A DNA stretch of 64,000 nucleotides from Prostheceraeus crozeri (lineage: Eukaryota; Platyhelminthes; Polycladida; Euryleptidae), in assembly GCA_907163375.1 (NCBI GenBank), contig CAJQUW010015655.1, positions 186,001 through 250,000 of the forward strand. Direction: 5' to 3'. The notes beneath the pieces are model-generated. The model had not been told where the DNA came from and made no database searches. It saw nothing but the letters and a program-made list of their open reading frames with translations. Numbering within the stretch: the stretch's first letter is position 1; each line of letters starts with the position of its first letter. This document shows positions 10,278 to 22,392 of this stretch, one piece after another. The position numbers and the translations under genes are program-made.

Positions 10278-12728
10278 CTATGAGATCAGACATTGAGGAC
10301 ATGTACTTTCATCCGTTTGAACGCTTGATGTTGATGGTGTTTCATTGACATTAACATTGAAATGGTAACTAGTGAGTAAAGCAGGCTCTCTCATTCGCTT
10401 GAAGGCATCTTGAGCTGCTTTCCGACTTGACTGTATGGGAAGCTGCAGCAACTCTGTAAAGGAAATTTCTCCAGTCGATGTTTGAGGCTCCATACATGTA
10501 CTTGATTCCAGTACGAGGTATGAGGAACCATAATTATCGACAACAATTTCATCTGCTCGACTGTCGGTGATGTTCATAGGACTCTCACTCATACACGATG
10601 GTTCTTCAACATGATTCACGACTGGGTCATCGGTTACAGGTGGATTTGTGTCGTATTCGATTTCCGAAACTACCTCTTCGATTAGATTTATCGGTACGAT
10701 TGGAACATCGTTCTCCAGTACATTGGTATCATTCTGTGATACAAATTCGGAATAAACATTTTCGAAACATATCACATCAGCAGACGATCCCAACAATTCC
10801 TTTGAAATGATGAAGGCTTGCTTAGGAATCGCATCGAATGAGAATGGGAACAAACCACTCTTTCGAAATCCAGAGATGGCAGTTTCAGGCTTACATGCTT
10901 TATTCCAAGCAGCAGTGAAGGACTTCTCCAAAATTTGCCCTTGAAATCACCGACCCAGGATTGTTATCCATGTAAATACGACATCTTTCTCTCCAAGATC
11001 TTTTGAAGGGTCCGTAGACACTTAATTCCAAGGGTTGAAGATAATTTGAAGTGTGAGACGGAAGCCCCAAAATGTCCACATTGTTCTTGTTCGCTTCTTT
11101 AAATAAGGCAACACTTTCATGGCTTGTGCGACCGTCAATGATTAGAGCCACTCTCTCATTATCAGAGCGATATGGAAGATGTTTGACGAAATGCCGAAAC
11201 CATGCGAGGAACAATTCTTTGCCGATCCATCCAGATTTGGAAACTTCAATCAATGATCTTAGAGGTAGTGATTCGATCATGGGTTTCCTAGTCCTTTTGA
11301 AAATAATCATTGGTGGTATATAGTTTCCCTCTGCATTGCAGCAACCAACAATTGTCGTGTTTGAGCCTCGCTCAGCAGATGAAAGTATTTGAACATTATT
11401 TGCTCCTCTCTGAAAACCTTGCCACCCTTAGTCACAATTTGAATGCCGGTTTCGTCGACATTGTAGATACGACTTGGAGAGTTAAGTAATCCTTTCTCAG
11501 ACAAAGTAGCCTCAAGACATTCATAATATGCTTTGATTCGATCTTCTTCCATTCCCAAGGCTCGGTTTCGCGACTAATTCTCTGGTTGCCTCAATGTCAC
11601 ACTTGGATTTCGTTTCCTGAAGGATGACCACCATTTCCAGCCAGCTCGTTTTTCAGTCCGATTGAAGCGATGTGGCATAGATTTATTTCACAGTATTCAA
11701 AGACGAGTTTCTTAGCCGAATCAACCGTCATTGGGAAGCCTCTTTTCTGACGATCAAAAATAAGTTCACAAAGACATTTCTCTTTTTCACAAATAAGTGT
11801 TACTGGACGGCCTATTGATGATCTTGAATTATCATTCTCTTCGCAAAGCCATGCTCTTCGCAACGTTGTTCGAGGCACGGAGTGTGCTTTGGCAATTCTT
11901 TGTATGCGGACCTTCCGTAGACCTGAAATGAAAGACCTTATCTAAGAGGTAATATAGAACATGTTCTTTGAGCACGTCTCTGTCAAGAACACACTGTACG
12001 TTTAGAAAAGCAATTCCAATCAATCCATGGCAATGAGCGGAGCGAATGATATGATTTATAAGCTTATATTAACAGTAGCTACCTATTGTTCTACAATGTA
12101 GCTTAGTACTTCGATCGTTACACAAAGCATCTTCAGACCTGATGACACAGTAAGAAATTATTAATTTAAAGTATTAGGCTATACGTTGCTTCAGCAAGCT
12201 AAAAAATGCTCAGACTTAGGTCTATTGAGAATAATTTCATGTGACATAGGATGACAATATGTGACAAAATTTTGATGTTATTGTTTAATATCTACGTCTA
12301 GATCGTCGTTTATTTAAGGAAACTAGATATTAACTGTGTAGCCTCAACCAATCAATATTTGTAATAGGCCTACGAGATTTGTAATGCGCCCTAATGTCAT
12401 TTCCTTAGGAAGAAGCTCATTATTTCATGTAAATAAAAGCATTTAAACAAAATATATATGCACTGTACACTATACCCTAGTAGCACGAGGACTAAATGCA
12501 TCATATTTATCTGGTAGCCTAGCATTACGGATGGTAGACCCATCGGCCACAGCCTCCATAAATACTGTGGTTGAATTAATGTGGTTGACACCCCCGGTCT
12601 AGATAATTTTATGACTTACTTATCGCTACTTCTTTGCTTGAACACTGACTCTGTGCGAACTGTTCGTTGGCATCTTCTACTGCCTCTTGCATATTCTCTT
12701 GACTCCGTTCCTTTCTCTTCGGCTTCAT
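10278..12728 (-). pseudogene. Pogo/Tigger-like DDE transposase pseudogene
   Basis: Exon 1 (12728-12620) begins MKPKRKERSQENMQEAV, the start of the pogo N-terminal helix-turn-helix. A GTAAGT donor joins across an intron (11923-12619) to SLRKVRIQRIAKAHSVPRTT, completing the DNA-binding fold. A GRPVTL linker and a CENP-B-like region follow (GFPMTVDSAKKLVFEYC). The DDE core shows IYNVDETGI (first Asp) and IIDGRTSH (second Asp). At the third position the usual LQPLD reads LQPLE (near 11025). Breaks: a frameshift near 11635, an in-frame TAG near 11580, a frameshift near 11385 and another near 10935. The tail after SGFRKSGLFPF is acidic and unconserved, ending at 10278. The gene is intact in architecture but dead. 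Confidence 0.85.
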
Positions 12729-12994
12729 GTCAGTACAGCTATCGAGGAATAGTGTAAAGAGAGAGAGAGAGGGGCAGCAGCCTCCTTATTATGGGATGTG
12801 AATAGACAAATCAGTCCGACGTCATCGTTGTTAATGACAACGACCATATCGACAGCAGGCATCATCAGCTCAATTATCTTGTTCTATTGTTTCTTGTTGG
12901 CACAGCACATCAAGGAGAATCTCTCGAGACTCTATCACTTCATATGACTCGAATTTATCAGAAAAAACTACATCAAAAGGATTTTTTATAAAAC

Positions 12995-13053
12995 TGTCCA
13001 TAATTAGGCAAGTGGGGTCGTCATTCATTGAAAAAGTGTCCAAATTAGGCAAG
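12995..13053. repeat. Right subterminal TIR-like motifs, inverted
   Basis: Two copies of the same core in opposite orientation (TGTCCATAATTAGGCAAGT at 12995-13013 and AAGTGTCCAAATTAGGCAAG at 13034-13053). They lie about 390 bp inside the right end, mirroring the left array but farther from the terminus. Confidence 0.7.
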
Positions 13054-13805
13054 CGGAGTTAAAGATGACAAAAAAATACACAAATTCCTCTAGAAGAAAA
13101 AGTACGCTACCTAGAAACATGCGACAAATTGCAAAAGAAACTTCAGAAATTTCTCTGTCAATTCATATAAAATACTTATGGAAAAGACTTAAGTTTGACT
13201 TCGCAATTGTACTCTGAACTTAAGGAATTTTTCGCCAATCCTTAGCTCTCACACACAAAGGAACGACTTTTTGGATGAAAATTGGTTCATGCAGGGGTGA
13301 TATTAATCACTTAGAAAATTTCTTTTCGAGGTTTATATACTAGAATGGCATAGAATACAGGTTGCGTCTTCGAAAATTTCAATTCCGCTGATCTTGACTT
13401 AGTAATATTCGAATTTTACTTAGAAGTGTCCAAATTAGGAAAGTTTACCCTAAACGGTCATGATAATTTAGATCAAACTTCACAAGACGCTTTTGATGTT
13501 TATATTTTTTTCGATATATTGCGGGCCTGTCAAATGTGGTAAAAGCAAGCTATTGCAAAATTGCAGTTAAAATGAATTGCCATGATTGCTACGCAGTCAA
13601 CTTTCTTTCAAAAAAGGGAGCAATTCTAGATTTATGAATAATGACTCACCTCTCGTCCGGACGAACCGTGAAATCTCTCTGAGTCAAATACAATGACAGT
13701 TGTCTATCGAGCAGTGATTTTGTGATTTTGGTTGACGGAAAGATTATTGGAAAAATTAAAACCTTTTCCTATAGCGGCAATGAAATAGTTAGAATATAAT
13801 AAAAA

Positions 13806-14033
13806 TACCACACTGAATAAGATGTTTTTGAAAATTTAAAAAAAGATAAAGACATAACGTTTCGAGTGATGCTACAACCACTATCAAGTGAAAACATTAA
13901 AGTGGAATGTACAGAACGTTGACAGTGCGAAGCTCCAGCAGTTATCGAATATGAACGCTACTAACAAGTCGATTTGCGGTAAGTAGCCTACATCATGTTG
14001 ATAAAACCATCGTGATTCTTATTCAGTGTGGTA
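13806..14033 (-). mobile_element. 228-bp inverted-repeat element with a Penelope/hammerhead-like motif
   Basis: Seventeen-base perfect inverted repeats (TACCACACTGAATAAGA at 13806-13822; its reverse complement at 14017-14033). On the minus strand, 13857-13890 reads CTTGATAGTGG..., a short stem (AGTG/CACT), then CGAAACGTT. This follows the CTGATGA-stem-CGAAAC layout of hammerhead ribozyme motifs found in Penelope-like elements, although the core is degenerate. No ORF. A second element with similar layout is at 53402-53622. Confidence 0.5.
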
Positions 14034-16031
14034 GTTTTATCATATTATTCCAAGCACAATTTTTAACGCATCCATCAAATAGTTAGAATCATAGGTGGCT
14101 ATCAATGTTATCCTGGCGGGAACGTCGCTTGCTAAATTTTTGATTTTGTGGCCATTATTTTTACTCATTTTCGTGATAAAACTATCGCAAAATGTGCAAG
14201 TCGCGCCTACATTTTTTTGTAAATGCATCTAAAATCCAAAGCTGCAGGTGGGGTGGGGAGTATAATTTGCCATAACCAATATAAATATTTATTTACTCTT
14301 TCGAGCTGATCGCCAATCTATGAAGTAGTGGCTATTGTAGAAACTAATTAGCAGTAGCTATAAGTAGTCCATATGGTAAAATATTAAAATCTCCATGAGA
14401 TTTTGTAGTAAATGCTGAAATGATTCAAATATTGGTTGTTCTAAATTCCAGAATGCCAGATATGTAGGTCTATGTAAATCTGTATTTACAACATCACGAA
14501 TGCATAGGCTATCATCAAAGACAGCCAGCAACTTCTATTCGGCACACAGATCGGCCGTATTTGACAATAAGTGCGGGAGAAATTAAGCCTCGGTAAGGAA
14601 GCCGAAATCAACGATAAGCTTACCGGTACTAGAGAAAAATAAGAGGCAAAATTAAAATGCGACGTAGAGCGCGAGCTATCACCGGCTAACATGCTAAAAT
14701 TATTATTGAACTGTAGCATGACATCAAGTAGTCGATACCAGCTTTTAGCAAGATGCGATCCGACAGAGATAAGCCAATTGCAATTTGAATAACAAATTAA
14801 AAAAATGTTTGTTCTAAAGTAAATTGATATGCTCATTGACTTACATGCTGTTATGAAACGTGCTGGCATAGGTACGCACTTCCTTTCTTGAGTCAGTTTA
14901 AAATATTCTGTAAATCGAAGTTATTCACATCATTTTTATTGAAAAATGCCAGAATAAAATGCTGAATAGCCTGAGCTCACTATTGTAGCAACTTTAGAGA
15001 TGCAAACATTGACCATATATGACCCCTACTTTCAAATGCTACTTTTTTATCTAAGTTGGAACAAGGATTCACCCTAATTTACATCTACATTTCAAACATC
15101 TGGAGATATGAATGTTTAACAGAAGACCTAATTTAACACATCTAAATTAAGCTGCCGATACAACAACTTTTTCGAATGACATCAGACATAAAAAAACGCT
15201 ATTGGGATTTAACAAGACGATTCCAAATGTGTTTATCAATTTACCGACAAAATGGGATAACCAAGCTATCAGAATGGAGATCAACTTGTGCACAATCAAT
15301 GACATAATTCTATATTGAATTCTAAAATGTACAAATATGATTTTAAACGAAACTTCAAAGTTTGCCTGCATTATTCCGACAGGGCTATATGGCAGGCTAA
15401 TTACTATTGATGATAATTATCCTTTACAGCACGAAGAGGTAGGCCTACCTACAGCAATAAACGTGATTAATAAAGCTTCTGCCATTTATCAGTGATACAC
15501 GAAACCTAACGTAACCCGTCAAGTTACAGTTGAATATTCCCTGATTCCCTGATGGTGAGTGAAAAGATTGCTTCATTTCAACATGTATATTCATATATCA
15601 ATGTCAAAAGAAAACGTTTTTTCAACAATTGCACTTTCTCAGGACGGAATTCTTGCCATTGATGCATCGAGTAAGGAAAGAGAATGGATGTTCCACATTT
15701 ATCACAGTGTTGCTGATCAGATATAATACAAATGAGTAGAGACAAATCTAAAACAGCCGTATTTACGGATGATGGTCAGGCAATATCCACATTTGTTGCC
15801 GAGGATTGTCACAACAAAAAATACACCAAAACCTTAGACAAATTGCAATGAAGCGAATGCATACTTGATGCATACATGCGACTCCAACATAAAGCAATTT
15901 TTAATTCAACGAGCAGATTTATATAATGAGATCGCGTGTACTTGTTTAAGTAAACGAAAATTTCATTGAGAAAATGCGTATCAAAGTAGGTACACTTCTC
16001 CTTTAACAGCACTTCAAGTTATCAATTCAAT
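14034..16031. other. Intergenic stretch without recognised genes
   Basis: No confident gene was found. A 55-60 codon plus-strand open segment ends at 15319 (it includes NKTIPNVFINLPTKWDN), but it has no ATG and no recognised domain. Other open frames here look like chance AT-rich frames. Confidence 0.4.
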
Positions 16032-16609
16032 CCTGGTTTTTTTTTAATTTTTCAGACCACATGCACTCTGGCATCTTGGGCCCAAAATCAACATGCCAAT
16101 TCATAAATTAACATGCCATTGCCAGCACAAACTATTGCAATTTCTCTTGTAAAAGTACAAACTTGTCTTCTTTTACTTACGCAATAAGTACGCTCTTAAC
16201 TCAAATCGGCTTATAGAGGAGGCCGGAGGAATATGAGTATCAGAGCAATATGAGCAGTTTTCACTCTTTTTGCTGTAACAGATCTACATGTAATACTCAA
16301 CATACTTCAAAACCGATAAAAAGGTAGCTCTTAACATCTTCTCTAATTGTGTCTCACGGCTGTGTATTAGAGAACATCGGACACACCGACACACGCGTGC
16401 TCGTAATACTTCGTCCAATCGCACGCGCTTTTGTCATCACTGTAGTAACGACAATGACAATGACAATTTAAAAGGCAAGAAAGTTCAGAACTATTCTCTA
16501 AAACATGTGAAAAACTGACATGCCAGCTGGCCTGTAAATCTCAAAATCGACATGCCAATTTCATAACCGACATGCCATGGCATGTGTATGGCATGTAAAA
16601 AAATCCAGG
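16032..16609. mobile_element. 578-bp inverted-repeat element with ACATGCCA motifs and 6-bp duplication
   Basis: The ends are CCTGGTTTTTTTTT and AAAAAAATCCAGG. Both are flanked by TTCAAT (16026-16031 and 16610-16615), a perfect 6-bp target duplication. Inside each end are repeated ACATGCCA-type motifs: AACATGCCAATTCATAA, AACATGCCATTGCCA at left; GACATGCCAATTTCATAA, GACATGCCATGGCATG at right. No ORF of note. Superfamily is unassigned. Confidence 0.65.
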
Positions 16610-16748
16610 TTCAATCCTTTAACATTAGAAAATTAAGAAAATGTGAAGTAAACTACCCTTATTTTTCAATTAGTGGTCAAGTCTGTGTCGTTTCAAATGC
16701 AGAAAGTCATGGACGACCAATGGTGGTGCAAGCGATGATTGATAAGTA

Positions 16749-17481
16749 GACCCCTGCGCCGCCGGCAAACGCTGCCGCCGTCGGTCACTTCTTCGGCCGG
16801 CGGAGACATTTTTCGTTTTATTTTATGGATTAACTGTCTCCACTGCATCTCTAACTGGAACTTAGGAACATATCGTTTGCTCCTGAGGAAAAGTCCAAAT
16901 ATACTTTCTAGTTGGGTATAACCAAGAGAGCAGCCCTACATTCTGACAGGAACAAAGTTGACGGTGAATAAGCTTGTATGGGTTTCGATCGGTCAAGCTG
17001 TAACATTTTCACTTTGCTAGAATTCAGGTGTACGATGTACATGTATATTACGTGTACTGCACAGTAATGAAGCCGTGATGTCATACAAATAATTCATCGG
17101 TTCCTCAGCTTTATATAAGGGCGTCGTATTTATGTTAATTGCACAATTGTTGTTTAATTAAGAACCCTTAGTTGATAAAGAGCAACTTCCGTGAATTGTA
17201 CCGACTGGGTAGGCTGTATATATATGCATCACAATATTTTCAGATGGTGAATATTTACCGAATTCTTCTGTACTAATTTTGATCAGTAATGAGATTTAGA
17301 CTATCCGTTTTTTCCGATTAAGCGAAGGATAGCGATGAATAGGCCTATACTTAGATACTAAGGAGAGATCCAACTTCTAATCTCATGAACTCAACAGATG
17401 TACGCCGATAAACGCCGCCGACGGTGACTTCGGTGGAATCAAACGCCACCGCCGATAAAAAAATATATCGGCGCAGGGGTC
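16749..17481. mobile_element. 733-bp MITE with CGCC-rich terminal repeats and TA duplication
   Basis: Terminal inverted repeats GACCCCTGCGCCG (13 of 13 identical) flanked by TA on both sides (16747-16748, 17482-17483). Just inside, both ends carry trinucleotide-like CGCCGC/GGCGGC motifs (AAACGCTGCCGCCGTCGG left; CGACGGTGACTTCGGTGG right), also roughly inverted. The interior is AT-rich and non-coding. TA targeting suggests mobilisation by a Tc1/mariner or related enzyme. Confidence 0.75.
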
Positions 17482-17584
17482 TATTAACAAGGATACGATG
17501 CATGTTAAGTCTAGTAGGACATTAACACCCTCCTGGTAAAAAATTGTAACTATGCATCATGGAGGGTTTTTGAAATTATCTAGC

Positions 17585-18290
17585 TAACTGAAACTTCATT
17601 GACGTTGATAAAATACGAATCAGAGGATATTTTCTTACGTCTCCCAAGAACTTTGCTGTGAAAATTGCCAAAGAAGTGTGTGAAAATTTCCAACTTCTCG
17701 GATGCAAATTCATTATAGAGAGCGCGACACCATGCGTGATTCAAATGACAAGTAAAGAAAATCACCACCAGATAAGCGAGTAAAATTAGCATGCGACAGA
17801 TATTCATCAAGGTCAAGCAACCGGCTAAAAGTAAATAAAAGCAATATTCACACACCAATGGTCACAAATATGAAAGTAAGGATGAAGAGATTTCAATTCA
17901 AGACCTTTACAGCCATTCATTAAAGGATATATCAGATATGTTGTTTATGTACCGGGTATATCAGAAATTCTGACCCTAGCCTTTTAATGAATGGTTGTAG
18001 AATAGAATTGAAATCACTTTTACTGTAATTAATGCCCTTCATCTTTACTCTTATATTTGTAACCAGTAGTCTGTGAATATTGCCTTTATTTACTTTAAGC
18101 CGTTTGCATGCTGATTTTACTCGTTTATTGGAACACTGGCGGCGATTTTCTTAGCTTGACAATTGAATCACGCATGAACAAGTCGCAAGCCGAAATGTCG
18201 CGCTCTGTATCATACATTCGCATCCAAGAAATTGGCATTCACCATACTTCGGATACGTGGAGAAATTCCTTGATATCAACTTTGCTGTGT
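17585..18290. repeat. Long diverged palindrome, arms of about 330 bp
   Basis: The left arm (about 17585-17925) and the reverse complement of the right arm (about 17965-18290) share long blocks, for example TGAATATTGC.TTTATTTACTTT, TTTTACTCG.TTAT, GAATCACGCATG and TGTCGCGCTCT. Arms have diverged by substitutions and small gaps. The centre near 17945 includes ATATATCAG. This looks like an old fold-back MITE. Open frames in it are by-products. Confidence 0.65.
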
Positions 18291-18302
18291 TCTAAAGCAT
18301 AA

Positions 18303-20400
18303 TTTTCTGAAAAAAGCTGCAATCAATGTTTTTCGTAGTTTGTAGACCAAAATTAAATTTCAACTTCGCTTTGATGACTGGCAATTTCTCATTGCTTTAG
18401 TTTCCATTGCAATGCCATTTAATGACTTAAGTGGGTTAATGAAATCAACAATGTCCAAGACAACAATGTCGCATCATTTTAAGTCATCGAACTTATCAAA
18501 AAATATCAAAATTTAAGCATCAAATAGATGATTCACACGCGTCGATTTTGCAATGTATTATTGCAACCTCTGGATTATTAATCGGGCTCGTTCTATGACT
18601 TGAACTGTTGTCTTTGCACAATGAATCAAAATGCATAATGTTTCGCGATAAAAGAGAAAACGTATTTTCAAAAATTGTTTCACACAAAAGGAAGCGATTA
18701 TGCTGTAACAGATAAGTGGCAAAATATCAACACCTAATTTGTGATTCAAACACATCTAAAAGGGGTTTAAATGGACCAAGAGGCAGTTCACGTCGGCGAA
18801 TTTCATTTATCTCCATTTAAAACTCCCCACAATTCATCTTACATACCATATTTTTTCAAATAGTAACTCCTACACAGGTCAAAACTGTAGTTATTGACTG
18901 CGGCTACTGATCGAGCATTTTTTTAAAAGTTGTAACCGACTATCTATTATTTTAACTGGCACTTTTTATTATTAGAATTAGGAGTTTTATGAATGTGCTT
19001 TTAATCGATATTTCTATTTTGCTACCTACCGTATTCATTAACAAAAAATTAGCCGGCTGAAATAGCATGGATTGAATCCTTTGGATTAAAATCTATGGAT
19101 GAATTATTCATAGATCTATCCATATTCAGTCTATGGATTTTATATTCAGCAGCATATTTGAATTACTGTATTTTACACCAACAATACCAACACAATATAC
19201 AGTCGCTATACATACTTTGATGATAATCTACAAGGAGGCTTATTGAAATGAGCAAATTACTTAGAAAGTAATGATGATTAATGCGCTTATATCTCGTCAA
19301 AGTAATTTTGAATTGGCGGTCTGTAATTCATTCACAATATACAATTTGATTTTCGTAGTCTTTAACTCCACATAAATTCCCTCATAACAGTCTATTTTCT
19401 ATTGTGCTCACAGAATTAGATTCATCTGCGCGCGCGGATTCCGTTTCTAGAATGGAAGTAACATCGAAATGGCACATCACAGAATTAGACAACTTGCTCC
19501 TTCTCAAATGGATAATTCGGGTATCGCCTACTATTAGAAATGGCAAACAAAAAGCAGTCAGCAGGTTTAAGACACCAGAGCCAGTGCGTGGCGTGCGTGC
19601 GCATTTCGGACACACCAAAACACACATCGCTGTCTGGCTACATTCAGTGCATATAGTGAGGAATGCTGAGAGGAGGATGATGAAATTATCAAGTGAACCA
19701 ATTTTCGTGCGCCTGCTATTTTCTTTGATTATGATAGGAGCGACCAACGTTATCGAGAAAACTTGTGCGCAATAATCTGAATCCTTCGAATGTGAAGGAA
19801 TCGTGGCAATCGAAGCACTTTGCCGGAATTCACAGTAATCCGCAAGCGACGCACGACTTTTTCCTACCTCTGTGAGGCATTAGGAATTCCTTGTTGTCCA
19901 CTTAGTAAGTTCTAGCATGTGCCATCGTTTTGAATTAGGCTTCACTTCTGGCAAACTGAAAGAGTAAAGCAATCTAATTCTGTGGTTGTGCTCTTCCGCA
20001 TTCATACTTAACAATTGACATTCATCTATGCCTGTTGAAAGATGTAGAACTCACCACTGCTTGTTCTAGGGGTGGCCATTAATCGCAGGCGGCTACTATT
20101 TGAGGAAGGCTTCTTTTCGAGGAAATACGGAATATACAAAATATATTTGCCTCTTACGTAGGTCTGTTGCAGGAAATCAGTTGCTGAAATAGGGTTGTAA
20201 TCATTCATGAAATAATTTCACCAAGCTGAACCACGTACGTCTATTATGCAAGTGCATCACAACAAATACCAAATTATTGTATAAAAAGTTTGAGATACCT
20301 TTTCTTGTGCGAGTAATTATCTCAAATAGCATTGCTCTTTTCCAAAATTTCCAGATTGTAAATATCGGTTGAATTATTGATAGACATTTTGTAATCTTTG
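18303..20400. other. Stretch without assigned genes
   Basis: AT-rich DNA. At 19382-19775 both strands are open for about 120 codons over a locally GC-richer region, but neither product has a recognised domain. The minus-strand product has one possible membrane stretch (FIILLSAFLTICTE). On current evidence neither can be called a gene. Confidence 0.35.
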
Positions 20401-20409
20401 AATGTCTTT

Positions 20410-21803
20410 AGTCAAGGGACTGATTCAGTCATTATTTGCGATAGCATGACCGAAATTGACTGCTTTGATCGATGTAAAAAGCATATCCAGAAGGAAATTA
20501 CTGCAAGCACATTACAGAATTTCCGAAATATCAAGCAACTGCTACTCATAGTTTTATCGTTTGTTCAAAAACAATCGAAGGGACAACTCTTTCTAAACAT
20601 GAATTTGGATATTGTGGTATTAAACAAATTAGTTATGGTGTGCATCTAAAAATACAGTGTGATCATGAAGTCACTGTGGGATTACAATTCACTATACATG
20701 AAAAGTGAATGAGTTTATACGATAACTACTTATGAAAATGAAAAGAGCATGACTTAAAGTTTTGTTTTATGATATGAAAAGACCGGCTGAATTCAATGTG
20801 AGGTTTTCGAGTTGTTAGGATGAAAAAGGCATTATAAAGCCATTATATGATCATTGTCATCAAGCACCAAATGTATGAATTGCATGCACTCACATTGTGC
20901 ACACAAGTAACGCAGCTACGTCTTCTTTGTGAGGAAATTCTGGCATATGACACTGCAACCAATCAGGATTCTCCTGTTGTTCTTTCCCCCGAAAGAATCT
21001 TTAATTCGACAGACTTTTTAAGTGACTGAAAACAGTTCCAAAGTGTATGTTCAGCTGCGCATGTTGTTCTTTTGATGGCAAAATTTGAATCCGTAAACCG
21101 TGTTAGAAGAGAATTAAAGCTTGAGAAAAGTGGAGTTTTACGAAAGTTTTCATTTAGAATTGAAATGATCCATGGACAGGAGGTAATTATATGAAATACA
21201 TGTATTTTTATCGGTTAAAATATTTAATTGAATTTAATTTGAATTTGGCAAATTAAATAAGTTGATAATACAATTTTATGTTTTACTCATTAAATTTATG
21301 ATATTGGTTAATACTTCATTCTTATATACACCCTCTAGGAGACTTTGAACTCTATTATATTTGGCAATTAAACCCTACAGCGACTTTATGATCACCCTGT
21401 ACAATGCGGCATCTATTCCAAGAGAGGCAGTAAATACAAGTGCCTAGCATCCCTTACAAACACCGGCAAACGATTCAACAGCCACATTTAGTGAGATTCT
21501 TCTGAAAAATACCTCAAGAACCATGCAGAATTAATCATATATGTATTTCATCGGCTGAATCTGACATATAAATCGAAATAAATTTGCGGAGGTTGAGGTA
21601 GCATAACATGATGTTATGTTATTACACCTGTGTTCTATTATTATATTATTCTAGCTTTAAAAGCTAGCATGGATGACCTGATTGATTCTCCATTGATAGG
21701 CCATAATTTCCTTTCCAGTTTTGCCGATACAAATTGTATTCAAGAAACATTGCCTGAGTTGTTTCTCAAGCCTCAAGATGTTGAACCTTTGACACATATC
21801 TGA
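20410..21803 (+). CDS. Candidate multi-exon gene or gene relic, unrecognised
   Basis: Three open segments lie in order on the plus strand. Segment 1 follows an acceptor TGTCTTTAG at 20411 and encodes IICDSMTEIDCFDRCKKHIQ and a helical stretch. Segment 2 (about 20905-21182) reads LRLLCEEILAYDTATNQDSP, has one in-frame TGA at 21027-21029, then continues in the same frame through FQSVCSAAHVVLLMAKFESV to GGACAGGAG/GTAATT. Segment 3 starts after ATTCTAG near 21654 and encodes MDDLIDSPLIGHNFLSSFAD to a TGA at 21801-21803. Composition looks protein-like, but no domain is recognised. The internal stop suggests a pseudogene or a decayed element gene. Low certainty. Confidence 0.3.
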
Positions 21804-22392
21804 ACAATGTATCTATATGAAGGAGTGAAACAATTCTTGGTCATAATTCACATTACTGGACAAAACAAGTTTACAGATCACAAGTAGACATAAACAACAA
21901 TGATAGCTAAAAAGCATGCAATCATCATGCGATCTACGTTCTACTTACAGTGTAAAGAAAAATAACGTCACAATAATTAGTCCTCAATAGCAGAGCCTTA
22001 TCTCTACATAAGCATTAATCGCAGAGTAGATATTTATTTCGAGTTTCACCTCCATGATGGACTCGATGCAACATGTACAAAACTGCCAATAAGGCAGCAT
22101 CAGTCGAGTAGTATTAAAAAGTGTGTATAGTGGACAAATTTGAGACAAATTTAAAATTGCTTCAATAATTTTTGAATATAAGAAATGAATCTTCCGCATC
22201 AAACTGAATCCTCAACGACAGCTACGATCTTGTCAAGAACGAGACTCTAACTCAATCTCTACTCCCTACTGCATGCATTTAATCTGAAGCACATCCACAG
22301 AATTTACAATACATGCAATACATGTACATCTGCTCAGACGTACTTTCGTTAAGCATTGTAGATTTTGCAATCTTCATATGCTCCAAAATTCC

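Larger units (their letters stand above)
9843..13445 (-). mobile_element. Complete pogo/Tigger-type DNA transposon, 3.6 kb, inactive
   Basis: Ends are 22-bp terminal inverted repeats starting AACTTTCCTAATT and closing GGACACTT, matching at 21 of 22 positions (9843-9864 and 13424-13445). Both are flanked by TA (9841-9842 and 13446-13447), the usual Tc1/mariner/pogo target. Inside lies a minus-strand transposase pseudogene with an intron. Copies of the terminal motif recur just inside both ends. The recognisable transposase, TIRs and TA duplication fix the boundaries well. Three frameshifts and a stop codon mean this copy cannot make transposase. Confidence 0.88.

Noticed and set aside
14486-14869. 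127-codon minus-strand frame
   Set aside because: Composition is irregular and no motif or homologous pattern is visible.
19382-19775. Overlapping open frames of about 120 codons on both strands
   Set aside because: No recognisable domain, no clear splice context, and opposite-strand overlap is typical of a locally GC-richer non-coding segment.
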